Positions 7,978-16,168 of a stretch of 42,170 nucleotides of DNA are shown here, one piece after another. The stretch comes from an uncultured Saprospiraceae bacterium. GTDB taxonomy: Bacteria > Bacteroidota > Bacteroidia > Chitinophagales > Saprospiraceae. A program made the position numbers and the translations under genes. Under the pieces are notes generated by a model. It did not search any database and was not told the origin of the DNA. It was given only the letters and a program-made list of their open reading frames with translations. Location: NCBI GenBank assembly GCA_937923485.1, contig CALDUE010000148.1:1-42170 (forward strand), given 5' to 3'. Numbering within the stretch: the stretch's first letter is position 1; each line of letters starts with the position of its first letter.

Positions 7978-9645
7978 TTAAAAACTGGCCCTTCCCAAGG
8001 TCTCCTTATTGACCTTTACCAGGTGGAAATTCCCTCTTCTCGAAGTGAGTGTTTCGTAATCTGGTTGGTTGCCAGTTCGAAGATTTGAAAACAGCCATTG
8101 AGCTGTACCTTCTTCGAAGGCCTCGACCGGCTGCCCCATTGACATAATGTAATCGACGTTGTTGCCCAACCATTCAGCCCCAGAAATTTCAATAGATGCT
8201 GGATGCCGCTCAAGTCCAGTCGAGAGCGCTAAGAATGGATTTTTACCATCTTTCCAGAGCAAAGGAAAATAACCAACGTAGGCTTCGTAATTATCTAGTA
8301 GCACCACATTGCGTCTACAATCTAGATTACCTGCGTAGTGGTGAAGCACTGGTTTTAGCGAAAGCTCTTGTCCTTTGACCACACCTGTTGCAGTAGCAGA
8401 AACGGGTAGAACTGCCGTTCCCTTCGGGATCTCATTGGTGAATTCGCGAAATTCATCAAGGAGGTCGACGATAGCTGGCAAGGCTTGGGTTCGCTGATAA
8501 TTGAGTCCACTCGTGGCCAGTACTGCGAGTAGGACTAGCCCATATCCCAGTCGACGAGTGAATAAGACCCTTTTTATGGAGTGCAAAGAGAAGGCATGCG
8601 CCGAACACCAAAGTGCCCAGACAAACAAAAATGGAAGTAAGCGTTGATGGATTAGTGCCCCCCCTGCGAAGTAGTCTGGAGAAAATACGATAGCTCCTAA
8701 GAGCACACCCGCACCAACGGCAGCCAGCGAAAAGGAACGTTGGTCTTTCCAAAGCAGGAACACCCCCCAGAGGGTCATCGCGACGGTGGCAAACATCGCA
8801 ATTTTAGCATAGGGGATCTCTTCCAAAGCGAACAATGCCAAATCGTTGTGATAATATGCTAGGCCCAACAATCGCCAAGGAGATGCTCCGCGAAAGGTGC
8901 TAATCTCTGAGTGAGTTGCGATGTAAGCAACTAGTAACAATAGCGGTAAGCCAAACCATAGCGCAAATGACTTGAAAAAGAAAGCCCAATCGCCTCGTAG
9001 CGGATACAAATATTTAGATAGTAAGTCGCGACGAAGCAGTTCTCTCAAAGAGAATGTTCCCATAAAAAATAGGAATGCAATGGGGTGACAAAAGTAGGTG
9101 AAGAGTCCCCAAGCGATCACGGCAAAGGAGCGCATAGATCGCATTCTGGAAGTGTGGGTGAGTCCTACTATAACACCTACCATACCGATGAGGTAGTTCA
9201 CAAATCCAAGTTGCCAAATGGCACCAAACAAGAAGATGAGTGACAATAAGGCCGCGGCAGTTTTCCAAGGCCAGGCGGATTGTTTAGACTCAGCGTCTAC
9301 CTGTAGGACTAATGCTGATTTCGCGCTTAAAAAGGCGTATCCGTTTCCAAGTATGAGCAAGATTACAAAGACCTTTTCTGCGACATACAGGGGTACAGCT
9401 TTCGCCAAAACCCACAGTATGCCGTGTCCAACCCAGTTGGGCTCTGGAAAGGTGTTCATCTGAAACCACTGGTGATAAAATGATCCGGAATTGGCGCGCA
9501 TTTCCTCTAACACACATGCGTTGTAGCCATGCACGTATTGGTCTGCGGCAAACAGATATTCATAGGCTAAGAAAGGGTAGGCCAAAAGCGTTGCTACGCT
9601 GAGGTAGACAAGCCAGGGGAATAGTGAATAGGATTGTTTGGCCAA
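7978..9645 (-). CDS. Polytopic inner-membrane protein, function unknown
   Basis: The 555-residue protein has about ten to twelve hydrophobic segments, from LFPWLVYLSVATLLAYPF near the N-terminus to LVLLAVLATSGLNY near residue 390. A soluble, probably periplasmic C-terminal domain of about 160 residues follows (VLLDNYEAYVGYFPLLW, GAEWLGNNVDYIMSMG). That plan recalls GT-C-type glycosyltransferase relatives (YfhO/dolichol-mannosyltransferase-like), but no diagnostic catalytic motif is clear. No ATG fits the N-terminus: the frame is closed by a stop at 9658-9660, and the TTG at 9643-9645 is the best start. Its end is only 15 bases from the convergent Crp/Fnr stop, and its start region faces the HAD gene. 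Confidence 0.75.
   Translation of the reverse strand: MAKQSYSLFPWLVYLSVATLLAYPFLAYEYLFAADQYVHGYNACVLEEMRANSGSFYHQWFQMNTFPEPNWVGHGILWVLAKAVPLYVAEKVFVILLILGNGYAFLSAKSALVLQVDAESKQSAWPWKTAAALLSLIFLFGAIWQLGFVNYLIGMVGVIVGLTHTSRMRSMRSFAVIAWGLFTYFCHPIAFLFFMGTFSLRELLRRDLLSKYLYPLRGDWAFFFKSFALWFGLPLLLLVAYIATHSEISTFRGASPWRLLGLAYYHNDLALFALEEIPYAKIAMFATVAMTLWGVFLLWKDQRSFSLAAVGAGVLLGAIVFSPDYFAGGALIHQRLLPFLFVWALWCSAHAFSLHSIKRVLFTRRLGYGLVLLAVLATSGLNYQRTQALPAIVDLLDEFREFTNEIPKGTAVLPVSATATGVVKGQELSLKPVLHHYAGNLDCRRNVVLLDNYEAYVGYFPLLWKDGKNPFLALSTGLERHPASIEISGAEWLGNNVDYIMSMGQPVEAFEEGTAQWLFSNLRTGNQPDYETLTSRRGNFHLVKVNKETLGRASF
8352..8365 (-). repeat. Iterated 14-base motif, GCTTTCGCTAAAAC form
   Basis: Exact GCTTTCGCTAAAAC on the minus strand, sense in the polytopic membrane gene, read in frame as LSLKP. 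Confidence 0.85.
9398..9411 (+). repeat. Iterated 14-base motif, GCTTTCGCCAAAAC form
   Basis: Exact GCTTTCGCCAAAAC on the plus strand, antisense in the membrane-protein gene, read as VLAKA. Confidence 0.85.
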
Positions 9646-9769
9646 AATGTTATCCGACTACGGAGAAATCTAAGGTTAGTAACCTCCAAAGGTAGGCTGT
9701 AAGGTGAAGTGGCGTTGGGAGTACCCAATTTGGATTGTTCTAGTTTTGCTGGAGATTCTTTTGCTTACA

Positions 9770-9783
9770 GCTTTCGCCAAAAC
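9770..9783 (+). repeat. Iterated 14-base motif, GCTTTCGCCAAAAC form, upstream of HAD start
   Basis: Exact GCTTTCGCCAAAAC ending seven bases before the ATG at 9791. The flanking ACA before it and CC/CA after it are shared with the copy at 9398. Confidence 0.85.
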
Positions 9784-9790
9784 CAATCCC

Positions 9791-10486
9791 ATGCTCGATG
9801 CCTCCCGCGTTCAACTTGTAGCTTTCGATGCCGATGATACTTTATGGGGCAACGAGATGTTTTTCCGAGATGCAGAAGTGGAGATCGCTACCCTACTCTC
9901 AGCGTACGAAGTGCAACACGAGATATTAAAGGAGATGTATGCGATGGAAATGCAGAACCTGCCCACCTATGGCTATGGGATTAAAGGTTTTGCCTTGAGC
10001 ATGATTGAAGTGGCGATGAAAGTCTCGGCGGGAGAAGTAGATCAACAGATTGTCAGTCATATTCTATCTATCGCAAAGCGTATGCTCAATGCGCCGATTG
10101 AATTGCTACCTGGCGTGCTCGACACTCTAAAGGCTTTGCAAGGTCGCTACAGGTTAATTGTGATCACAAAGGGAGATCTCCTCGATCAAGAACGCAAACT
10201 TGAACGAAGTGGGCTGCTCGACTATTTCCATCATACCGAAGTGGTGAGCGACAAAAAACCCGACAACTATACACGTGTTTTTAATCGGCTTAATACACCT
10301 ACTGAGAACATCTTGATGATCGGGAATTCACTCAAATCGGACATCTTACCGGTGCTTGAAGTTGGTGCTCAAGCGGTTCATGTTCCTTACCATACCACAT
10401 GGGAACATGAAAAAGCTGTGGCGGAAGATCATCATAGTTATGTGGAGTTGGATCGTATTGACGGATTGTTGGATTTGTTGAGGTAG
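9791..10486 (+). CDS. HAD-superfamily hydrolase (phosphatase)
   Basis: All four HAD motifs are visible: motif I VAFDADDTLWGNE (nucleophile Asp plus DxD acid), motif II Thr in VITKGD, motif III Lys in VVSDKKPDNY, and motif IV MIGNSLKSDILP. The helical cap between motifs I and II matches the YjjG/nucleotidase-type subfamily. The substrate is unknown; small phosphomonoesters are typical for the family. An in-frame GTG at 9704 would add 29 residues with a hydrophobic segment. I prefer the ATG at 9791, because motif I then begins about 12 residues in, as is usual for soluble HAD enzymes. The gene is convergent with gntP across a repeat-filled spacer. Confidence 0.85.
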   Translation: MLDASRVQLVAFDADDTLWGNEMFFRDAEVEIATLLSAYEVQHEILKEMYAMEMQNLPTYGYGIKGFALSMIEVAMKVSAGEVDQQIVSHILSIAKRMLNAPIELLPGVLDTLKALQGRYRLIVITKGDLLDQERKLERSGLLDYFHHTEVVSDKKPDNYTRVFNRLNTPTENILMIGNSLKSDILPVLEVGAQAVHVPYHTTWEHEKAVAEDHHSYVELDRIDGLLDLLR

Positions 10487-10815
10487 AAACGCGGGGTTAG
10501 ATGGTTACTTCGCAGTGTGGTTTTATCGCAGAGTTGTCTGCTCACACAGACGCGCAGAGGCCTGAGATCGCAGAGCCCCGCTCAGCGCGTGGGTCCACGT
10601 GTTACACACGGGACAAGACGCAATAATCGCAAGGTGGTTTTTATCGCAAGGCATGGCTGCGGCATTTCGCAAAGGGCAAGGATCGCAAGGCCAGACGCGC
10701 AAATCGTGATGTGGTTTTTATCGCAGAGTTGTCTGCTCACGCAGACGCGCAGAGAGCAGAGACCGCAGAGCGAAACGCACATTCAAGAAAATTCTAGAAG
10801 AAGCGCCGCAGGCCC
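10487..10815. repeat. Repeat-filled spacer between convergent HAD and gntP genes
   Basis: Two near-identical copies of a roughly 43-base unit lie here, at 10517-10559 and 10711-10754, both beginning GTGGTTTT(T)ATCGCAGAG. They differ by one extra T and one A/G change. A third partial copy starts at 10634 (GTGGTTTTTATCGCAAGG). The rest is rich in short GCAGAG / CGCAAGG words and contains GCGCGTGGGTCC (10587-10598), which is shared with the spacer at 28.5 kb. A 164-codon plus-strand frame crosses it but is made of these repeats and is not a gene. Confidence 0.75.
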
Positions 10816-12270
10816 TCAACGCATCGGAAATACAGTACTCAGCAAAATCGTCATCGCAAAAGCGGCAATCCCTAAAATTGCGAAGAGTGGTGTCCACGTG
10901 CGTAACGTTTCCTTTTCTGTAAGGCCGCCCATCTTGGCAAAAATCCAGAAGCCCGAATCATTCATCCACGAGCCGACAAGACTGCCACAACCTACCGCGA
11001 GAGCCAGATAGACGGGGGCGAAGGACAAGGTCTCTAAATTGACAACCGCGGCCACCATACCACTGCCAACGATCATGGCTACCGTACTCGAACCTTGGGC
11101 AATTTTCAGCATCGAAGCAACGGCGAAGGCTCCAAGAAGAACCGTAAAACTTGCCGCTGTACTCAGGTCAATACTTTCGGCAATCACGTTGGCTATACCG
11201 GTTGCTTTGAGTGCCGCACCAAATGCTCCACCGGCGGCTGTAATCAAAATGATGACGCCTGCACCAAGCAAGGAATCTTCTACTTCCGTCGACAGACCTT
11301 TGAAGGTCATGTCCTTGGTTTTGTAGAGCATCATTAAGCCAATGAGTGCGGAAATAAAAAGTGCAATGCTCGGATTACCCAAAAAAGTAAGTACTAAAAA
11401 CCAGGCGGGCTTTACAGCATCTCCGAGGATAACGCCAGAAGCTTCGCGGGTACCGATGAGTAAAATCGGGATGATGATCGGAGCAAGCGCCAAGAGCAAA
11501 TTCATTTGAGGTCCGCTCACAGTTGCGGCTTCTTCCTCCAAATCTTCTCCAGGCATAGCCTTCATGATTAGTGGCGTTTTGAGGTCTAGCCACTTTGCCG
11601 CTTGATAGGTAATGATGCAGCCGGGAATAGCAATCAACAATCCAAATCCTAAGGCTTGAGCAATACTTACCCCAAAAGCATCGGCTACGAGCAAAGGTCC
11701 TGGAGTGGGTGGAACGAGTGCGTGTGCAGCAGCGGCTCCACCTGCAAGTGCCATGAGACATAAGGCGTATCCTGCCCCCGTGCGCTTGTGAAGTTTTCGC
11801 GCAAGCGGGACCAACAAATAGAAAACCGTATCAAAAAACACTGGGATGGCGAGGAAAAATCCTCCGCCCATCAATCCTACGGGGGCTCGCTTTTCTCCAA
11901 GTAGCGAGACATTCGCACCGACGATGCGATCTGCCGCTCCCGAGGCGAGCAAGCATTTTCCGATTACCGCAGCAAGGGCAATGACGACTCCAATTTTACC
12001 TGCGGTTTCTCCAAAGCTCAGTAGTACAGGAGCAACCGAATTCGATAAGCCGACGGTCAGGACGCTTACCATCAATGCCGCAATTAAGAGTGCCAAAAAC
12101 GCATGGACACGCATAAAAAGCATGAGGCCGAGTACCAAGATCACGCCCACCAGGACAGCAACTGGAGCAGATACAACAGCTACCGTATTCGTTGATTGAG
12201 CTAGAAGTGAAAAGGGTAAAAGGAGTCCCAATGTAAGGAGCACATTGCCGAGACGCTTTGGCTTGATCAT
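10816..12270 (-). CDS. gntP: GntP-family gluconate:H+ symporter
   Basis: The 484-residue protein has about twelve or more hydrophobic segments and typical GntP-family features: an N-terminal LLIAALMVSVLTVGLS region, FDTVFYLLVPLARKLHKRTG, the conserved ALVPPTPGPLLVADAFG, and a C-terminal SSTVAMIVGSGM and WMNDSGFWIFAKMGGLTEKE. The family imports gluconate or related sugar acids with protons across the inner membrane. The first 27 residues resemble a signal-like extension (LPFSLLAQ), which is unusual for this family. A gluconokinase gene lies 22 kb away at 34.6 kb, giving a plausible uptake-phosphorylation pair, but the two are not in one operon. Confidence 0.9.
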   Translation of the reverse strand: MIKPKRLGNVLLTLGLLLPFSLLAQSTNTVAVVSAPVAVLVGVILVLGLMLFMRVHAFLALLIAALMVSVLTVGLSNSVAPVLLSFGETAGKIGVVIALAAVIGKCLLASGAADRIVGANVSLLGEKRAPVGLMGGGFFLAIPVFFDTVFYLLVPLARKLHKRTGAGYALCLMALAGGAAAAHALVPPTPGPLLVADAFGVSIAQALGFGLLIAIPGCIITYQAAKWLDLKTPLIMKAMPGEDLEEEAATVSGPQMNLLLALAPIIIPILLIGTREASGVILGDAVKPAWFLVLTFLGNPSIALFISALIGLMMLYKTKDMTFKGLSTEVEDSLLGAGVIILITAAGGAFGAALKATGIANVIAESIDLSTAASFTVLLGAFAVASMLKIAQGSSTVAMIVGSGMVAAVVNLETLSFAPVYLALAVGCGSLVGSWMNDSGFWIFAKMGGLTEKETLRTWTPLFAILGIAAFAMTILLSTVFPMR

Positions 12271-12337
12271 GGCGAAAAGTTAAGCCGATGATTCGACTTC
12301 GCCTCAAACAAGACTTTAATTAAACCTCAAGTCGAAA

Positions 12338-14158
12338 TTATGCCTCGACCTTTCGACAATTTGCTTGTGCTGGCTCAGGGCTAAGCATTGGGAAAGACAG
12401 AATGAAAGTTGTGCCAACACCAAAAGTTGATTCAACTCGAATTGAGCCTCCGAGCTTTTTCATGATGCGTTGGCAAAGTGCAAGACCTATACCGTTGCCT
12501 TCAAATTTTTCTCTCAAATTCAGTCGCTCGAAGACGCCAAATACTTTAGCTAAATTCTCCTCTGCGATGCCTATGCCGTTGTCCTTCACATGGATTTCGT
12601 AAGAACTGTCTACAGCTTTCGCGAAAACATGAACTTCAGGTATTACATCATCGCGCTTAAATTTAAGCGCGTTAGAAACTAGATTTTGAAGTAGTTGCTG
12701 CGTCCATGTTGGAGTGGCGATTACTTCTGGAAGATCGTCGATGATGAGCGTAGCTCCCTCCTCTTCTAGACGAGCATTTACCGTCTGTTTTACAGTGGCA
12801 GCAACCTGATTCAAGCTAACAATCTCGGTTGTAATCTGATCAGTTCCAACTTCTGCAAACCGTAGCAAGTCAGTAACAAGTGTCGTTCCACGCGAAGCAG
12901 CATCATTGATATACTTGATGTATTCTCTACCGTTGTCATCAAGCTTGTCTGCGTACCTGCGATCAATCAATTTCGCAAAATTGGACATGGTACGTAACGG
13001 CTCCTTAAGATCATGGCTTGCTGCGTGTGCGAAGGTGCGTAATTCTCTATTTGCTTCTTCGACTGCGAGCTGTGTTCTATTCTGAACCGTCACATCGCGC
13101 ATCACACTCACTCTGATATTATCTTCTCCAGGAATACGGAACGTATAAATTTCGAAGTCGATGATGGCTCCATATCGCGAAACGTGTCGCCATGGATACC
13201 GCAGGTCTTCTCCTGCATCCAACTTTTCTTTGATCACAACGCGATGTTCTGTGGTTAAGGTTCCGTCGGCCTGATGAGCTGGACTAATTTGTACCGGTCC
13301 GCTGGTAAACATTTGTTCCTTGGTGTACCCTAGGACTTTACAGAAAGTGCTGTTGATTTCGATCGGTTTATCCTTATTACCATCATAAATCACGATTCCG
13401 TCAAATGCATTGTCAAACAACTTACGATAGCGATTTTCAGATCTAGTAAGGTGGACAAGTGTTTTTTGGTGAGCGTTGGCCTCTCTTTCTAAGTTTCGCT
13501 TTTGATTCTGTATGGCAAGTGTCAAAGCCTTTTGCTGCGCTAGACCATTTTGCCAGCGATCTCCGTATCTTTTTATTGAAACCTCAATGGCATGTCCCAT
13601 ACCCATTGTGATAGCAAGAATAAATAATGACCGGACCAGTCCAAGGAGAAGTATTCCGTGTGGTACTTGGACAAGGGATTCTTCAGGCTGCCCTGCAAAG
13701 GCAATTGAGAAGAGTGCAAGGATGGTCGCCGCAAGCATCGCCATCCTGCTTTTCCTTTCGGCAAAACACATCCACCACGTGATCGGATAAAGGCAAAACA
13801 GGTAAGCTCCGCCTGTAGCAAATCCGTTAGGTTTTGCGAGAATTGGATAATTTAAAGCCCACACAAGTAAAAAACCACCACCGATAAAAAGACGCAGTGC
13901 AAATTTCTTGAAACCTAATAGGGATAGGCCGTACGTCGCTCCACACACGGACACTAAAATGAAAGATAACGCGCTTACGTGTATCCCTATTGAGGTAGAA
14001 ATCACAATGTAGGTTGCCGCAAAGATGGTCGTCGTTGGCAGAAGGAAACGTATTGCCCCTTCTCTAAAAAAGCTGGTGAATTCTTCAGTTCCAGCAGAGG
14101 GCTCCATGAACCGGAGCCTTCTTTTTTTTCCTGAGACATTTATTTCATTAGAAACCAT
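12338..14158 (-). CDS. Membrane sensor histidine kinase with PAS domain
   Basis: The 606-residue protein has six to seven hydrophobic segments in residues 35-190. A coiled coil (about 205-240) and one PAS domain (about 241-360: LFDNAFDGIVIYDG, FCKVLGYTKEQMF, RDVTVQNRTQ) follow. Next is the HisKA domain with phospho-acceptor His382 in SHDLKEPLR, and an HATPase domain with N-box QNLVSNALKF, G1 DNGIGIAEENL, F-box VFGVFERL and G2 GNGIGLALC. The input signal is unknown, no response regulator is adjacent, and no receiver domain is fused, so the partner lies elsewhere. The gene ends 67 bases from the gntP start on the same strand. Two iterated motifs fall inside it. Confidence 0.9.
   Translation of the reverse strand: MVSNEINVSGKKRRLRFMEPSAGTEEFTSFFREGAIRFLLPTTTIFAATYIVISTSIGIHVSALSFILVSVCGATYGLSLLGFKKFALRLFIGGGFLLVWALNYPILAKPNGFATGGAYLFCLYPITWWMCFAERKSRMAMLAATILALFSIAFAGQPEESLVQVPHGILLLGLVRSLFILAITMGMGHAIEVSIKRYGDRWQNGLAQQKALTLAIQNQKRNLEREANAHQKTLVHLTRSENRYRKLFDNAFDGIVIYDGNKDKPIEINSTFCKVLGYTKEQMFTSGPVQISPAHQADGTLTTEHRVVIKEKLDAGEDLRYPWRHVSRYGAIIDFEIYTFRIPGEDNIRVSVMRDVTVQNRTQLAVEEANRELRTFAHAASHDLKEPLRTMSNFAKLIDRRYADKLDDNGREYIKYINDAASRGTTLVTDLLRFAEVGTDQITTEIVSLNQVAATVKQTVNARLEEEGATLIIDDLPEVIATPTWTQQLLQNLVSNALKFKRDDVIPEVHVFAKAVDSSYEIHVKDNGIGIAEENLAKVFGVFERLNLREKFEGNGIGLALCQRIMKKLGGSIRVESTFGVGTTFILSFPMLSPEPAQANCRKVEA
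12615..12628 (+). repeat. Iterated 14-base motif, GCTTTCGCGAAAAC form
   Basis: Exact GCTTTCGCGAAAAC, antisense in the histidine kinase gene, read as VFAKA. Confidence 0.85.
13754..13767 (+). repeat. Iterated 14-base motif, CCTTTCGGCAAAAC form
   Basis: Exact CCTTTCGGCAAAAC, antisense in the histidine kinase gene, read as FAERK. Confidence 0.8.
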
Positions 14159-14277
14159 CGACTTATATGTAATAAAAATCAGGCCACAAGCTTGATTTCG
14201 AGATAGAATACTTGTATTGGTGTATTCTCAGTGGCTGAAGTACTGAGAAAACAGGTATTTCATGTTGGTTTAGGGCA

Positions 14278-14307
14278 AAAAAAATTCCCCGACGTAGTGT
14301 CGGGGAA
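14278..14307 (-). terminator. Orphan minus-strand terminator hairpin
   Basis: A perfect nine-base stem, TTCCCCGAC with GTCGGGGAA, encloses a five-base loop. On the minus strand it is followed by a run of eight T. No minus-strand gene lies upstream of it, so it ends an unannotated transcript. Confidence 0.7.
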
Positions 14308-14430
14308 CGGTAAAACAAAAACTATGAACAAACACTCGTTTTAAGAGGGCCAAGAGCCGCCGTGCAGCAATTGGCCGTCGAACACATTAGATCAATCTCT
14401 ATGCCAAATAAATTAGCTATGAGGTGTATA
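14278..14430 (-). ncRNA. Candidate small RNA ending at the orphan terminator
   Basis: The 378-base gap between the kinase and EamA genes (14159-14536) holds no credible ORF. On the minus strand, the stretch before the terminator contains an inverted repeat, GGCCAA with TTGGCC (about 14352-14380), around a GC-rich core. A structured stretch that ends in an intrinsic terminator fits a small RNA of roughly 100-150 bases. The 5' end is a guess, and no clear promoter consensus was found. Confidence 0.35.
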
Positions 14431-14536
14431 CAAATGTGCTACATTTATATAATTGCAAGATCCGTGCCAGACATGGTGGTTTATTGAATATGTTTTGAGT
14501 TACAGCTTTCGTGCATCTTCGCCCTGAAGTTGAACT

Positions 14537-15376
14537 ATGAATCCTCGCGCGGCTGTGTACATGTTGATAAGCTCGATGGCCTTTGCCGTCATGTATTTGC
14601 TAGCAAAGCAGCTGTCGCATTATGGAGGCTATCAGCTTACCTTTTTTAGAGCGCTGGGTACATGGGTACTCGCACTGTGCTACCTCTTGTACAAAGGCAT
14701 ATCACCTATAGGGAATCGTCCCAAGTTGCTAATCGCCCGTGGTCTCACTGGTGGAGGTTCCTTACTGCTGTTCTTTTTGGCCATCGAGCATGTTCCGATA
14801 ACTGCGGCCGTCACCATCCGATATCTCATGCCGCTTTTCGGAATCGTCTTCGCGATGTGGTTCCTCAAAGAGCGAGTAAAACCCATTCAGTGGTTGTTCT
14901 TTCTAATGGCTTTTATTGGAGTCATGCTTCTGAAAGGCTTTGATGGACGCTTCGGCGGATATGGACTGGGCCTTATCCTTGTATCAGCTGTTCTAGGCGG
15001 AATGACGCTCTTTATCGTACGATACATTGGCAAGACGGAGCATCCGCTCGTTATCGTGACTTACTTCACAGGTACAGCAGGCCTGCTAGGAATTTTGGGA
15101 ATGCTTTTTACAGAAGGCGCATATCACACTCCTGCACAAGAAGACATTATTCCATTTATAGCTATCGGCTTGGTGGGATTCGTCGGTCAAGTCTTTATGA
15201 CTATCGCAATGCAAATTGAAGTGGCGAGTAAGGTGATGCCTCTTAAATATTTAGAAGCCGTGTTCCTGTTGGGCTTGTCCTTCTTCTTTCTACATGAGAC
15301 CTATGGACTTTACGCACTCTTAGGTATGCTCCTTATTTTGACGGGTAACATTTTGAATGTGTTCACCAAGAAGTGA
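14537..15376 (+). CDS. EamA/DMT-superfamily permease
   Basis: The 279-residue protein has about ten hydrophobic segments arranged as two EamA repeats of about 135 residues. The first starts at AAVYMLISSMAFAVMYLLAK and has FFRALGTWVLALCYLLY; the second starts near FGGYGLGLILVSAVLGGMTL and ends KVMPLKYLEAVFLLGLSFFF. Length and topology are normal for drug/metabolite transporters, which export amino acids, metabolites or drugs. The substrate cannot be predicted. It is transcribed alone and convergent with the fRMsr-like gene. Confidence 0.88.
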   Translation: MNPRAAVYMLISSMAFAVMYLLAKQLSHYGGYQLTFFRALGTWVLALCYLLYKGISPIGNRPKLLIARGLTGGGSLLLFFLAIEHVPITAAVTIRYLMPLFGIVFAMWFLKERVKPIQWLFFLMAFIGVMLLKGFDGRFGGYGLGLILVSAVLGGMTLFIVRYIGKTEHPLVIVTYFTGTAGLLGILGMLFTEGAYHTPAQEDIIPFIAIGLVGFVGQVFMTIAMQIEVASKVMPLKYLEAVFLLGLSFFFLHETYGLYALLGMLLILTGNILNVFTKK

Positions 15377-15507
15377 GGATCGGAGGACTTTGTTGCAGGC
15401 TGAAGCCTGCTGGACCAAATCGCGACGTAGAGACAATGGCGTAGGATGACCCCAGCAAAACAAGACCACGACGCAAGGACAACGCTGCAGGCTGCAGAGC
15501 CAAATCG
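15377..15507. repeat. Palindromic GCAGGCT elements between convergent genes
   Basis: A perfect hairpin, GCAGGCT-GA-AGCCTGC, lies at 15395-15410, followed by the word CCAAATCG. A degenerate second copy (CTGCAGGCTGCAGAGCCAAATCG region, about 15485-15507) repeats the same order. A related GCAGGCTTCAGCC sits in the convergent spacer at 33.1 kb. The position suggests a bidirectional terminator or a dispersed palindrome. Confidence 0.65.
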
Positions 15508-16065
15508 TTAGCCGAAGACCTCGAGGAGTAGAGCTTCTAGTTCCACCTGATCAATCTCATCGAAGCTGGCCACCTCTGTACTATCAATATCAAGCACCGC
15601 GATGAGCTCACGTCCAACAGTGTTGCCTTCTCCCCCACTTGCAGCTCCGCTAGACGTAAAACAAGGGACAACGATCTCTGAAACTGAGTTTGGATCACAG
15701 GCGATATGGTCAGTTCCTTGTGCTAAGGCATGCACGTCTTTTTCTATAATGGTCTCTCCTGAAGCTGCAACTCTGCCACAAACACCACGACCTAGATCGA
15801 TCGTTAAACAACCGAGCGTTCCTTGATATGGCCCGACTTTGAGCATCCCGTCTTTGAGATCATAAAACCCAGCCCAGTATGCATAGGGTAAATACATTTT
15901 TATGAGACAGGCTAGCGTCGTCTGCTTAACAACGCGATCTGTTACTCCCGCAAGGGTAGCCTGAGCAGCTGCCCGGAGCTCTACATAAGCTGCACGCTTA
16001 AGTGTTGGGCTAAGGTTGCGAGATGGAGAAACAAATGAAGTTGCGAAAGATGTGGTCTGGGTCAT
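15508..16065 (-). CDS. GAF-domain free methionine-(R)-sulfoxide reductase
   Basis: The product reads WAGFYDLKDG, VGPYQGTLGCL, GRGVCGRVAASGETIIEKDVH, HIACDPNSVSEIVVP and LIAVLDIDS, the signature of fRMsr (YebR/MsrC-like) proteins. The three cysteines known to matter in the family are present at about residues 86, 96 and 123. The enzyme reduces free Met-(R)-sulfoxide in the cytoplasm. I start it at the ATG at 16065 (185 residues); the longer frame to 16203 adds low-complexity residues and overlaps the RND permease. The loop before the last strand has an extra SSGAASGGEGNTVG insert. The gene lies 103 bases downstream of the RND operon on the same strand and might be co-transcribed. Confidence 0.88.
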   Translation of the reverse strand: MTQTTSFATSFVSPSRNLSPTLKRAAYVELRAAAQATLAGVTDRVVKQTTLACLIKMYLPYAYWAGFYDLKDGMLKVGPYQGTLGCLTIDLGRGVCGRVAASGETIIEKDVHALAQGTDHIACDPNSVSEIVVPCFTSSGAASGGEGNTVGRELIAVLDIDSTEVASFDEIDQVELEALLLEVFG

Positions 16066-16168
16066 GAGCGATGATGTTGGTCTACAATGTGCAGGGGGAC
16101 GCTTGTTTAAGTTGTTTGAAAGCGGGACGCGGAGAACTGTGAGCAGTGGTGGCGAAAGAGAAAGATTA

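Noticed and set aside
9704-9790. N-terminal membrane segment for the HAD protein
   Set aside because: It needs a GTG start. HAD motif I sits properly only with the ATG at 9791, and the hydrophobic stretch includes the iterated motif read in frame by chance.
10517-11011. 164-codon plus-strand ORF
   Set aside because: It is made of the GTGGTTTTATCGCAGAG repeats and then the antisense of gntP.
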